Positions 26,385-34,041 of a DNA stretch of 59,642 bases are shown piece by piece. Under the pieces are notes generated by a model. That model searched no databases, had not been told where the DNA came from, and saw nothing but the letters and a program-made list of their open reading frames with translations. A program made the translations under genes and the position numbers. Source of the stretch: Terriglobia bacterium (GTDB lineage: Bacteria; Acidobacteriota; Terriglobia; Bryobacterales; Bryobacteraceae); assembly GCA_020073345.1 (NCBI GenBank), contig JAIQFI010000040.1, positions 1-59,642 of the forward strand, written 5' to 3'. Numbering within the stretch: position 1 is the stretch's first letter; every line of letters begins with the position of its first letter.

Positions 26385-26544
26385 GGTTCGTAAGAATCCT
26401 CTCCACTTCCCGGCGAAGACGAACGTTCGCGATATGCCGGAAGTTCCAGGTAAGCAGAAATTCACACTCTTCCACTGCCGCTGCGGCGATATGCACCGCA
26501 TCTGGGCCTGCCGTGTCCGGGATCGCGCCCAGGCACGCAACCAC
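26338..26544 (-). pseudogene. PIN-domain (VapC-like) toxin, C-terminal fragment
   Basis: The 68-codon frame reads GAIPDTAGPDAVHIAAAAVEECEFLLTWNFRHIAN followed by RREVERILTNHGY and TPEEL. This is the second half of a PIN ribonuclease, with the acidic Asp of the DAVHIA motif and the LLTWNFRHIAN strand. The first half, which should hold the other catalytic acids, is absent in all frames upstream. The fragment overlaps the antitoxin-like frame at its 3' end, as in intact modules. Non-functional as it stands. Confidence 0.7.
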
Positions 26545-26779
26545 TTGAGCGCTTTTACATCTATGTTATCGCGCAACTGTTCGCCACGCCGGTCCCAATT
26601 CCTCAGAGACCTTGGGGGCGAACCCAACGAGTGCATCAGCGGTTTCGACTTGCAATTTGTCCAGATTAGTTGGACTTCGCTCGCCGCAGAACGGCACCGG
26701 GGCGAACGATACCCTCCGAGTGCTAACCAGCAGTGCCACAATCAAACCGAGAAGATGTTGTGGAAGTAATTGATTTTGT

Positions 26780-26856
<77 letters not shown>

Positions 26857-26917
26857 ACATCATGGTAGCGTAGGTTCCCCCAAGCGTCAAACTTTCGGAG
26901 CATTTAAGTAGGAATGC

Positions 26918-26923
26918 TATGAT
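26918..26923 (+). promoter_or_regulatory. Extended -10 TGcTATGAT next to the lipoprotein start
   Basis: TATGAT preceded by TG at the extended -10 position (TGcTATGAT). It ends 7 bases before ATG 26931, so transcription would begin at or next to the start codon. No -35 near consensus. Confidence 0.55.
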
Positions 26924-26930
26924 GACACCC

Positions 26931-27290
26931 ATGTCCAGGGCTCGCATATGGATCGGGTTAGCGGTTCTGTCGATGCTGGCCGGCGCGTGTGACTCGCAGC
27001 CTGCGGATCCTGAGACGCTCCCCAACTGGATCGCCGCCTACCCCGAGTCCAGTCCCCAGAAGGCCGGATCGGCGTTCGTTTTCCAGACTAAAGATCCGAC
27101 TGAGAAGATCCTCGATTTTTACGAGCGGCAGCTCGCCCAAGCCGGTGTGCACAAAGAGGCGCGCGGAGGCGGCGAGTATGGCGGATTTCTCGCGGCCGGG
27201 GACGACTCCCACCACCGCAACGTGATGATCGACGTCCGCCCCGATAAGGGTATGTCCGAGGTCAGCATTACAGTGGTCGCAAAGAAGTAA
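26931..27290 (+). CDS. Small lipoprotein
   Basis: A protein of 119 residues with the lipoprotein signal MSRARIWIGLAVLSMLAGAC; the lipobox LAGAC would be cut before Cys20. The mature part has YPESSPQKAGSAFVFQTKDPTEKILDFYERQLAQAGV, a helix-strand pattern seen in small envelope proteins of Acidobacteria, and ends in a VSITVVAKK strand. ATG 26931 is preferred over ATG 26919 because the earlier one lies inside the -10 box and weakens the signal peptide. It is probably the first gene of a transcript that continues into the aminotransferase, whose GTG lies 1 base after its stop. Function unknown. Confidence 0.75.
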   Translation: MSRARIWIGLAVLSMLAGACDSQPADPETLPNWIAAYPESSPQKAGSAFVFQTKDPTEKILDFYERQLAQAGVHKEARGGGEYGGFLAAGDDSHHRNVMIDVRPDKGMSEVSITVVAKK

Positions 27291-27291
27291 C

Positions 27292-28437
27292 GTGTTCTCG
27301 TCGCGACTCCAGTGGAACCAGATCCCCAATCGCCTCTCCGCGCTAGTGGCCGAAAAGCGCCGGGCCGGCGCTGAAATACTGGATCTGACCGAGTCGAACC
27401 CGACCCGCGTCGGTCTTACCTATCCCCAGGCCGAAATCCTGGCCGCGCTGGCCGATGCGAGCGCTCTACGCTACCATCCCTCGCCGCAGGGGCTGCATTC
27501 GGCACGCACCGCTGTCGCCGCCTACTACGGGCCGCACATCAAACACGCGAACGTTCTGCTAACTGCAAGTACAAGTGAGGCTTACGCGTATCTCTTTAAG
27601 CTTTTGACGAATCCGGGTGACGAGATCCTGGCGCCCCGGCCGTCGTACCCGCTTTTTGAGTTTCTGGCGGGCCTCGAGTCGGTCGACATCCGCCAGTATC
27701 CGCTACGCTATGACGGCGTCTGGCACGTCGATTTCGACGCTTTGGAGCAGGCCATCACGCCTCGAACCCGGGGCATTGTGGTGGTGAACCCCAACAATCC
27801 TACTGGATCGTTCCTGAAGCGCGCAGAGCTCGATGTTCTCGATGCGCTCGCTGCCGAGCGCGGTCTCGCTATTTTGTCTGACGAGGTTTTCCGGGATTAT
27901 GCTTTCGGCCAGGATCCGGAGCGTATGTCCACTCTAACGGGTGAACGCCGCGCGTTGACCTTCTCCATGAGCGGACTGTCGAAGATCGCAGGGCTGCCGC
28001 AGATGAAGCTTGGCTGGATCGTAGCCAGCGGGCCGAATCGCGATCAAGCAATGGACGCGCTGGAGCTGATCGCCGACACATACCTTTCGGTTTCGACGCC
28101 GGTTCAGGTTGCCCTGCCCCGGTTGCTCGGGCTTTCGGGTGGGATCTTGGAGCAAATTCGACAGCGCACGGCCTCGAACCTCGCCCGATTGCGCGGAATC
28201 GTCGACGGCTCCGCCGCAACGCTGCTGCGCACGGAAGGCGGCTGGTACGCCGTCTTGCAAGTACCTCGAACCCACACAGAGGAGGAGTGGACTCTCAAGC
28301 TGCTCGGCGATTCCGGTGTGCTGGTGCAGCCTGGATTCTTCTTCGACTTCGAATCCGAGGCGTTCCTCGTGTTGAGCCTGCTGCCCGAGCCCGCTACCTT
28401 CGCAGAAGGTCTGAGGCGTCTGCGGAGCGTCATATAA
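27292..28437 (+). CDS. PLP-dependent aminotransferase, class I/II
   Basis: A fold-type I aminotransferase of 381 residues. Visible are NPNNPTG (166-172), Asp197 in ILSDEVF and the PLP lysine Lys231 in FSMSGLSKIAG. In the phosphate-binding element after it, LPQMKLGW has Lys239 where Arg is usual (LRLGY), a conservative change. The N-terminus has LDLTESNPTRVGLTYP, as in alanine/aspartate aminotransferase-like proteins of this subclass. GTG 27292 follows the lipoprotein stop directly. Substrate is unknown; glutamate-pyruvate type or a biosynthetic amino acid is likely. Co-transcription with its neighbour is implied by spacing. Confidence 0.92.
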   Translation: MFSSRLQWNQIPNRLSALVAEKRRAGAEILDLTESNPTRVGLTYPQAEILAALADASALRYHPSPQGLHSARTAVAAYYGPHIKHANVLLTASTSEAYAYLFKLLTNPGDEILAPRPSYPLFEFLAGLESVDIRQYPLRYDGVWHVDFDALEQAITPRTRGIVVVNPNNPTGSFLKRAELDVLDALAAERGLAILSDEVFRDYAFGQDPERMSTLTGERRALTFSMSGLSKIAGLPQMKLGWIVASGPNRDQAMDALELIADTYLSVSTPVQVALPRLLGLSGGILEQIRQRTASNLARLRGIVDGSAATLLRTEGGWYAVLQVPRTHTEEEWTLKLLGDSGVLVQPGFFFDFESEAFLVLSLLPEPATFAEGLRRLRSVI

Positions 28438-28438
28438 T
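28433..28438 (+). promoter_or_regulatory. TATAAT box inside the end of the aminotransferase gene
   Basis: A perfect TATAAT overlaps the aminotransferase stop codon and ends 8 bases before the ATG of the peptidase gene. This would give an almost leaderless transcript. No good -35 lies 16-18 bases upstream. Confidence 0.5.
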
Positions 28439-28446
28439 CGCATGTA

Positions 28447-30750
28447 ATGGCGTTCAGGCGCATTTGGCTGGCGATAGCGGTGCTGGCGCTCCTTCTAGGA
28501 CAGCGGTCCGAAGTCTCGGCGCAAGGCAAGTTCCTGCTCACCATCGACAACATCATGCGTGGGCCGGAGCTCTACGGCTACCCACCGCAGGACGTGCGCT
28601 GGTCCGGCGACAACCAACGGATCTACTTCCAATGGAAGCAGGCCATCGAACCTATTGACAAGCCGTTAGAGACTTGGGTGGTCCCGCGCGAAAGCGGCTA
28701 TCCGCGCAAGCTCAGCGAAGAAGACGCCAGGATCGCGCCTCCCGTTTCCGGAGACACGACGCGAGACCGAAAACGAACCGTCTACGTCCGGGACGGTGAT
28801 ATTTTTCTGTATGACTTCTCCACCGACAAAGCACGTCAGCTCACCAAGACAACCGACGCCGAGAAAGATCCTCGTTTCACACAGGACGAAAAACGTGTCG
28901 CGTTCACCCGCTCGGACAACTTATATGTTATCGACCTCGCCAACGGCCAGTTCGAGCAGTTTACGGACATAAAGAAGTCGCCTGCTCCGTCCGACAAACC
29001 TGCGCCAGGGAGCAGTCAGGAATTTCTACAGAAGCAGGAGAAGGAATTACTCGCGGCAGTGCGCGACCGCGCTCGGCAGAAGGACGCCGAGGAAGCCAAG
29101 AAGAAGCGTGAGAATCCGCGCAAAGCTTTCGAGCTTGCTGAGCGTCAGACGGTCAAGAACCTGGAACTGTGTCCCAGCGAAAAATGCGTCATCGCCCTGA
29201 TCCAAGAAGGTCCCAAGGGCGACAAGCCGGACAACGTTCCGAACTACGTCACCGAATCGGGCTACACCGAGGAGATCAAGGGACGGACGAACGTCGGCGA
29301 TCCTCAGGAGCGAACACGCGTAGCCATTCTCGATGCAGTGACCGGCGAAGTGCAGTGGGCCGATCCGGGCCTGGGCGACAGACAAGTCAATCTCGATCTA
29401 CCGCTATTCAACGAACAAGGCAACCGCGCGGTGATGGTCGTGGGTTCCGTCGATAACAAGGATCGCTGGATTCAGTTGCTCGACACGGCATCCGCGAAAA
29501 CCACCACTCTGTTCCACGAGCACGATGATGCCTGGCTCGATGGGCCGGGCTATGAAACGCTCGGCTGGCTCAAGAATGGCGACGAAGTATATTTTGAAAG
29601 CGAGCGCGATGGCTGGGATCATCTCTACAAAGTGTCGGCACTCGGCGGCGATCCTCAGCAGCTTACGTCCGGCAAGTTCGAAGTCACCGACGTCAAGCTC
29701 TCCCAGGACGGTTCGAAGTTCTACCTCAGAACCAGCGAGGCCGGGCTCGCCGAGGTCCAGCTTTACTCGATGAGCATCAAGGGCGGCCCACGCACGCGCA
29801 TTACAACCGAGCCGGGACGTCATTTCGTGATTCTGTCGCGCGATGAAAAGTACCTGGCGGATGTCTATTCCTACGTGAATCGGCCGCCCGAACTCTACAC
29901 TGCTTTAAACACCGCTGGTACTGTCGGTGTTAAGCGGACCGATTCGCCTTCGAAAGACTTCTGGAATTATCCCTGGCAGGACGCGCCCATCGTGCAAGTC
30001 CCGGCGCGCGATGGTGCGATGATCCCGGCGCGTTTTTTCAAGCCCGCGAATTACCGGCCCGGCGGGCCTGCAGTGGTCTTCGTCCATGGCGCGGGCTACT
30101 TGCAGAACGTGGGCAAGTGGTGGTCATCCAACTATCCGCGTGAATACCTGTTTCACCACTTCCTGATGGAGCACGGCTACATGGTTCTGGATATGGATTA
30201 CCGCGCTTCGTCGGGCTATGGCCGCGATTGGCGCACGGCCATCTACCGGCACATGGGCGGCAAGGATCTGGAGGACAATCTCGACGGCGCGAGGTGGCTG
30301 GTCGCGCAAGACGCCGATCCCAAGCGCATCGGCATCTACGGCGGCAGTTATGGCGGATTCATCACGCTGATGGCGATGTTCACCTCGCCCGACACATTCG
30401 CGGCGGGAGCGGCCCTAAGGCCGGTGACCGACTGGGCGCACTACAATCACGGCTACACATCCAACATCCTCAATATGCCGCAGACGGATACGGACGCGTA
30501 CCGCCAGTCGTCCCCCATCTACTTCGCGGACGGTCTGAAGGGCGCGCTGCTGATCGCCCACGGCATGGTGGATACCAACGTGTTTTTCCAAGACACGGTT
30601 CGATTGGTCGAGCGGCTAGTCGAACTGCGGAAGGAGAACTGGTCTGTTGCCATGTACCCGGTGGAGAATCACGGATTCGTACGACCCGAAAGTTGGGCAG
30701 ACGAGTACAAGCGTATATTTAAGTTGTTCGAGGACAACCTAAAGCGCTAG
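28447..30750 (+). CDS. Secreted S9-family peptidase (prolyl oligopeptidase/dipeptidyl peptidase type)
   Basis: A protein of 767 residues with a signal peptide (MAFRRIWLAIAVLALLLG). An N-terminal seven-bladed propeller (about 40-500, with repeats such as DPRFTQDEKRVAFTRSDNLYVID) precedes an alpha/beta-hydrolase domain. Catalytic residues are Ser634 in IYGGSYGG, Asp709 in HGMVDTNV and His742 in VENHGF, with normal spacing. A charged, lysine-rich insert (KDAEEAKKKRENPRKAFEL, near 205-230) lies in the propeller. It most likely trims peptides in the periplasm. No Shine-Dalgarno is seen; a TATAAT lies 8 bases before the ATG. It converges with the SDR gene with a 4-base overlap. Confidence 0.94.
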   Translation: MAFRRIWLAIAVLALLLGQRSEVSAQGKFLLTIDNIMRGPELYGYPPQDVRWSGDNQRIYFQWKQAIEPIDKPLETWVVPRESGYPRKLSEEDARIAPPVSGDTTRDRKRTVYVRDGDIFLYDFSTDKARQLTKTTDAEKDPRFTQDEKRVAFTRSDNLYVIDLANGQFEQFTDIKKSPAPSDKPAPGSSQEFLQKQEKELLAAVRDRARQKDAEEAKKKRENPRKAFELAERQTVKNLELCPSEKCVIALIQEGPKGDKPDNVPNYVTESGYTEEIKGRTNVGDPQERTRVAILDAVTGEVQWADPGLGDRQVNLDLPLFNEQGNRAVMVVGSVDNKDRWIQLLDTASAKTTTLFHEHDDAWLDGPGYETLGWLKNGDEVYFESERDGWDHLYKVSALGGDPQQLTSGKFEVTDVKLSQDGSKFYLRTSEAGLAEVQLYSMSIKGGPRTRITTEPGRHFVILSRDEKYLADVYSYVNRPPELYTALNTAGTVGVKRTDSPSKDFWNYPWQDAPIVQVPARDGAMIPARFFKPANYRPGGPAVVFVHGAGYLQNVGKWWSSNYPREYLFHHFLMEHGYMVLDMDYRASSGYGRDWRTAIYRHMGGKDLEDNLDGARWLVAQDADPKRIGIYGGSYGGFITLMAMFTSPDTFAAGAALRPVTDWAHYNHGYTSNILNMPQTDTDAYRQSSPIYFADGLKGALLIAHGMVDTNVFFQDTVRLVERLVELRKENWSVAMYPVENHGFVRPESWADEYKRIFKLFEDNLKR

Positions 30751-31568
30751 ACCCTGCTGCCGCCCGAGCACAGCAGCACTTCGCCCGTGACGTAATCCGA
30801 GAGCGGCGAGCAGAAGAACAGCACCGGCCCGGCGGCCTCCTCTGGAGTTCCGAACCGACCCAGAGGGTTCTGGGCCCGCAGCGCCTCGCGTACGCCTTCC
30901 TGCACGCCGACCTTGATCTTGCGGCCCTGCACGTCGATCTCGCCACCCAGCGCCTGCGTCAGCCGCGTTTCGATAAACCCGAAGCCCACGGCGTTGACAT
31001 TGACGTTATAGCGTCCCCATTCCTTCGCCATGACTTTCGTCAGCCCGATGATCCCGGCCTTGCCCGAACCGTAGCCGGCCTGCCCCGCGATCCCGTCCAT
31101 CCCCGAAATCGACGTGATGTTGACCACCTTGCGCATCACACGCCGGCCCTCGGCCTGTTCCTTCTTGGCGGTTTCACGGATCCAATTGGACGCGGCGCGC
31201 AGCACCCGGAACGGCGCAACCACGTGAATGTCGAGCATGGCCTGAAACTGCTCGTCGGTGGTCTTCTGAATCACATTGTCCCAGGTATAGCCCGCGTTGT
31301 TGACGATGATGTCGAGCGATCCAAACCCCGCGATCGTGGCATTCACGAGCTTGTCCGGGAAATCGGCCTTGGTGAGGTCACCCGGCATGGCCTTGGCGGC
31401 GCCGCCCACCTGATCGATCCGTGTTCCCGTTTCGAAGACTACCTCGCGGTCGAGGTCATTCAGCATCACGGAAGCGCCGGCCTGCGCCAGCCCGATAGCG
31501 ATTGCGCGCCCGATGCCCCGCCCTGCCCCGGTCACCAGCGCCGTGCGACCCTTCAAGTCGAGATTCAT
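30747..31568 (-). CDS. SDR-family oxidoreductase
   Basis: A classical short-chain dehydrogenase of 273 residues: TGAGRGIG cofactor motif at 13-20, NNAG at 90-93, catalytic Ser153, Tyr166 and Lys170 (YGSGK). Asp38 in LNDLD, after the second strand, suggests NAD preference. A longer-than-usual loop (RETAKKEQAEGRRVMRKV) precedes the active-site strand. The C-terminus ends with GEVLLCSGGSRV. ATG 31568 has GAGGTGAG directly before it. The loop insertion and PEEAAGPVLFFCSPLSDYVTG resemble acyl-CoA-linked FabG-like dehydrogenases, so a beta-hydroxyacyl substrate is a guess. Confidence 0.92.
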   Translation of the reverse strand: MNLDLKGRTALVTGAGRGIGRAIAIGLAQAGASVMLNDLDREVVFETGTRIDQVGGAAKAMPGDLTKADFPDKLVNATIAGFGSLDIIVNNAGYTWDNVIQKTTDEQFQAMLDIHVVAPFRVLRAASNWIRETAKKEQAEGRRVMRKVVNITSISGMDGIAGQAGYGSGKAGIIGLTKVMAKEWGRYNVNVNAVGFGFIETRLTQALGGEIDVQGRKIKVGVQEGVREALRAQNPLGRFGTPEEAAGPVLFFCSPLSDYVTGEVLLCSGGSRV

Positions 31569-31577
31569 CTCACCTCG

Positions 31578-31880
31578 CTACGCATGAGCGGGAGTATGGT
31601 CCTTGAGCGTAGGCAGGGCCTTGATCGCCTTGCCGGCCTTCTGCTCAGCCAATCGTAGCTCATAGAGGCTCTGCAGATTGAGCCAGAACTCCGCGCTCGT
31701 ACCGAAAAAGTGGGCGAGGCGCAAAGCTGTATCGCCGGTGACGGCCCGCTGCCCATTGATGATTTCGGTGATGCGATTGGTCGGCACCTTGACCTGTCTC
31801 GCTAGCGCAGCAGCGCTCATGCCGAGGGCTTCCAGTTCTTCAGCCAGGTGTTCCCCTGGATGGACCGTAGTCACTGCCAT
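31578..31880 (-). CDS. higA: HigA-type antitoxin
   Basis: A protein of 100 residues with an Xre-like helix-turn-helix (about 12-65: AEELEALGMSAAALARQVKVPTNRI) and the GTSAEFWLNLQSLYEL segment that identifies the HigA/VapI family. It neutralises the HigB toxin encoded just upstream and represses their promoter. AGGAGAA lies 5 nt before the ATG. The gap to the toxin is 9 bases. Toxin-first gene order is the known higBA order. Confidence 0.95.
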   Translation of the reverse strand: MAVTTVHPGEHLAEELEALGMSAAALARQVKVPTNRITEIINGQRAVTGDTALRLAHFFGTSAEFWLNLQSLYELRLAEQKAGKAIKALPTLKDHTPAHA

Positions 31881-31889
31881 AACGTTCTC

Positions 31890-32174
31890 CTAGTGATAGT
31901 CAACGATCTCCACGTTCGCGGGCCCCAGGGACTTCTCCGGCCACTGAAAGCAAATCCGCCACTGATCGTTGATGCGGATGCTGTACTGGCCTTTGCGATC
32001 CCCAGTCAATGCCTCAAAACGGTTGCCGGGCAACACCGCAAGATCCCTGAGAGTCACAGCGGCCTCAAGACGGTCGAGCTTCAAACGCGCGGGGTGTTCA
32101 ATTCCAGAAAGCGCTTTGACTCGTTTCCCGATCGCGAAGTCCCGGGTCCGCTTGTCCCGGTAGCTGACGATCAT
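31890..32174 (-). CDS. higB: HigB-type toxin (RelE superfamily mRNA interferase)
   Basis: A basic protein of 94 residues: MIVSYRDKRTRDFAIGKRVKAL, GNRFEALTGDRKGQYSIRINDQWRI and CFQW, ending in VEIVDYH. The DRKGQYSIRIN block and terminal DYH are diagnostic of HigB; it cleaves ribosome-bound mRNA in studied members. No ribosome-binding site is present, and a -10 hexamer ends 5 bases before the ATG, so the message is probably leaderless. Intact and paired with higA. Confidence 0.95.
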   Translation of the reverse strand: MIVSYRDKRTRDFAIGKRVKALSGIEHPARLKLDRLEAAVTLRDLAVLPGNRFEALTGDRKGQYSIRINDQWRICFQWPEKSLGPANVEIVDYH

Positions 32175-32179
32175 TTAGA

Positions 32180-32218
32180 ATCATAACGCGGATTATGCAT
32201 TACGTCAAGCATAACGCG
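32180..32218 (-). promoter_or_regulatory. higBA promoter and operator repeats
   Basis: On the minus strand TTGACG (32203-32208) and TATGAT (32180-32185) are exactly 17 bases apart. CATAACGCG is repeated at 32182-32190 and 32210-32218, and TTATGC/GCATAA (32193-32198, 32209-32214) form an inverted pair; these bracket the promoter as expected for HigA autoregulation. Confidence 0.75.
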
Positions 32219-32404
32219 CGGCGCCGCCCTTCAGGTCACCGGCCGGCATCCGGTTTACCAGGCCTCCGGGTCACCGGAAGCTGGAAAACAATGGCGAATA
32301 GCAAGAACAGCAGCGATGAACTGCGCACAATCACTTGCACCGGACGCTAACTCCAGCTTTAGATTGTATACGATGGTGGGGGATCAGGAAAGTTCTGTCC
32401 GATC

Positions 32405-32896
32405 ATGCCCAGTCCGATCAAGCGACGTCCGCCCGATCCGCACCTGCTCGGTTTTCTTACCGCTTACGACCGCACCATCGCCGACCTGGCGCTGTCGCTG
32501 CGCGAGATCATCCTCGAAGAAGCGCCCAACGCTTCCGAATCGATCTATCAGGTTTACACCGTCGCCATCTGGTTCGGCTTCAGCGGAAAGATGAAGGACA
32601 TGTTCTGCTACATCACCACCCACGCGGGGCACATCAACCTCGGCTTCCCTCAAGGCGCGATCCTTCCCGATCCTAACCGCGTGCTGGAGGGAGAGGGTAA
32701 GGCGATGCGGCATATCAAGTTCAGGAGTATGAGCGACCTGGAGCGGCCCTTCGTTCGGCGCTACATCCAGGCGGCGATGGGACAGGCGGGTGCAGTGGCC
32801 GCGGCACGCGGAACCGGCAAGACGGTTATCAAAACAACTGTTGCAAAAAAGGGTGTTTCCAAAAGGCCGGTCAAGCGCCGCCGAACGAAGTCTTGA
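32405..32896 (+). CDS. DUF1801 domain protein
   Basis: A protein of 163 residues. The core (about 10-120) has LGFLTAYDRTIADLALSLREIILEEAPNASESIY, then GFSGKMKDMFCYITTHAGHINLGFPQGA, the pattern of the YdhG/DUF1801 fold; members include iron-chaperone-like proteins but function is mostly unknown. The last 40 residues are Lys/Arg rich and low in complexity (KRPVKRRRTKS), perhaps nucleic-acid binding. No clear ribosome-binding site. Its stop lies 4 bases from the 3' end of the tRNA-Ala on the other strand. Confidence 0.85.
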   Translation: MPSPIKRRPPDPHLLGFLTAYDRTIADLALSLREIILEEAPNASESIYQVYTVAIWFGFSGKMKDMFCYITTHAGHINLGFPQGAILPDPNRVLEGEGKAMRHIKFRSMSDLERPFVRRYIQAAMGQAGAVAAARGTGKTVIKTTVAKKGVSKRPVKRRRTKS

Positions 32897-32900
32897 GATT

Positions 32901-32976
32901 TGGTGGACCTGGTCGGAGTCGAACCGACGACCTCTTCCATGCCATGGAAGCGCGCTCCCAACTGCGCCACAGGCCC
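32901..32976 (-). tRNA. tRNA-Ala (GGC)
   Basis: A 76-nt cloverleaf with encoded CCA. Acceptor stem GGGCCTG pairs with CAGGTCC through one G-T pair, the D-arm is GCGC/GCGC, the anticodon stem CTTCC/GGAAG holds loop ATGGCAT with anticodon GGC, and the T-arm is GTCGG TTCGACT CCGAC. Reads GCC (and GCU) alanine codons. Confidence 0.95.
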
Positions 32977-33019
32977 ACTCTTAGAGCAGTTTACCACGCC
33001 TTCCCTTACAACATGTGAT

Positions 33020-33139
33020 TTACAGAATGTTGATGCCGGAGATTCGCAGCATCCAGATGACCAGCCAGAGTGCGATCACGGCCACAACGACGTACCGGAT
33101 CCACTGCCTGAGAGTCTTTGGTTCGGTCCGGTTTTCCAA
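33020..33139 (-). CDS. Small single-span membrane protein
   Basis: A 39-codon frame starting at TTG 33139, 4 bases after the stop of the metallo-hydrolase gene: a basic polar start (ENRTEPKTLRQWIRY) and one long membrane helix (VVVAVIALWLVIWMLRISGI). GAGCTGAAGA lies before it and could serve as ribosome-binding site. Charge pattern predicts a cytoplasmic N-terminus. Small size makes it easy to miss; function unknown. It would be the last gene of the tol-pal/MBL transcript. Confidence 0.5.
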   Translation of the reverse strand: MENRTEPKTLRQWIRYVVVAVIALWLVIWMLRISGINIL

Positions 33140-33143
33140 AGAG

Positions 33144-34007
33144 CTAGTTCTTCAGCTCCGCAATGATCTGGTCCAGCTTGTTCACGACGTTCGGGTTGAC
33201 CCACAGGCCGCCGTTGGCCGTAAACACCTTGGCGATATCGTCCTTGCTTTTGCCGTCGCGCACCATGGAGGTAACGGTCACCGGAATCTGAGTAGCAACG
33301 TTGCGATAATCGACCAAATATTGGCGCTTGGAGACCGGCCCGTGGCCCGGGATGACGGTATCGAAATCCAACTTCAGCACTTCGTCCAGCGTCTTGCCCC
33401 ATTCCTTCATGCTGCCGCCGTTGGCGAAATCGACATTGGGACCGTTGTTCGCACCCATATCGCCTGACGCGAGAATCTTCAGGGCCGGGAAATAGACCAC
33501 CGCATCGCCATTGGTGTGGCTGCGGCCGTACCACTTCATGCGAACTTCCTTGCCACCCAGAAAGATGTCGGTTTCGTCGGTGAACACCACCCGCATCACG
33601 CCCGGAGCCTTGTTCTTCACCATGTTGTCGCGGGCGTTCTTGTGCGCAATGATTTCGGCGATGGGCAGGAACTTCTCGTTGCTGCCGGTATGATCGCCGT
33701 GCAGGTGCGTGTTGAGCACGTACTTGATCGGCTGATTGGTGACGCTCTTCACCTTGTCGATGATGTCCTGGCCATCGTACTCGAACTTATCGTCCACCAG
33801 GATCACGCCTTCATTGGTGATGTAGACGCTGGAGTTTCCGCCATCGCCGATGATCGCGTACAGATCGTCGGTCACCTTGGTGATGGTGTTGTTAGGCTGC
33901 TTGGCCTGCTGTTTGCCCTGCGGCGCGGGAGCCTGCGTATAGGCGATCCAGGCGCATCCCAGTGCAATCGTAACCGCAGACAGGCGTACTAGTAATGTCC
34001 GGCTCAT
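33144..34007 (-). CDS. Secreted metallo-beta-lactamase-fold hydrolase 1
   Basis: A protein of 287 residues: signal peptide (MSRTLLVRLSAVTIALGCAWIAYTQ), then an MBL fold with metal motif NTHLHGDHTG, the third ligand region GRSHTNGDAVVYFP, the Asp of ILASGDM and the final His in VIPGHGPVS. A two-zinc hydrolase in the periplasm is expected. It is one of three tandem paralogues; this copy and the next share almost the same signal peptide and promoter. Substrate is unknown; lactamase, quorum-lactonase and phosphodiesterase activities all occur in this fold. ATG 34007 is chosen by comparison with its sisters. Confidence 0.9.
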   Translation of the reverse strand: MSRTLLVRLSAVTIALGCAWIAYTQAPAPQGKQQAKQPNNTITKVTDDLYAIIGDGGNSSVYITNEGVILVDDKFEYDGQDIIDKVKSVTNQPIKYVLNTHLHGDHTGSNEKFLPIAEIIAHKNARDNMVKNKAPGVMRVVFTDETDIFLGGKEVRMKWYGRSHTNGDAVVYFPALKILASGDMGANNGPNVDFANGGSMKEWGKTLDEVLKLDFDTVIPGHGPVSKRQYLVDYRNVATQIPVTVTSMVRDGKSKDDIAKVFTANGGLWVNPNVVNKLDQIIAELKN

Positions 34008-34014
34008 GCCGGAA

Positions 34015-34026
34015 ACTATATCAGAA
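34015..34026 (-). promoter_or_regulatory. Extended -10 before MBL copy 1
   Basis: Minus-strand TTCTGATATAGT contains TGaTATAGT, an extended -10, ending 7 bases before the ATG. The identical 12-mer stands at the same distance before copy 2. No -35 or ribosome-binding site is visible. Confidence 0.55.
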
Positions 34027-34041
34027 TTCGGGCTGCGGTGG

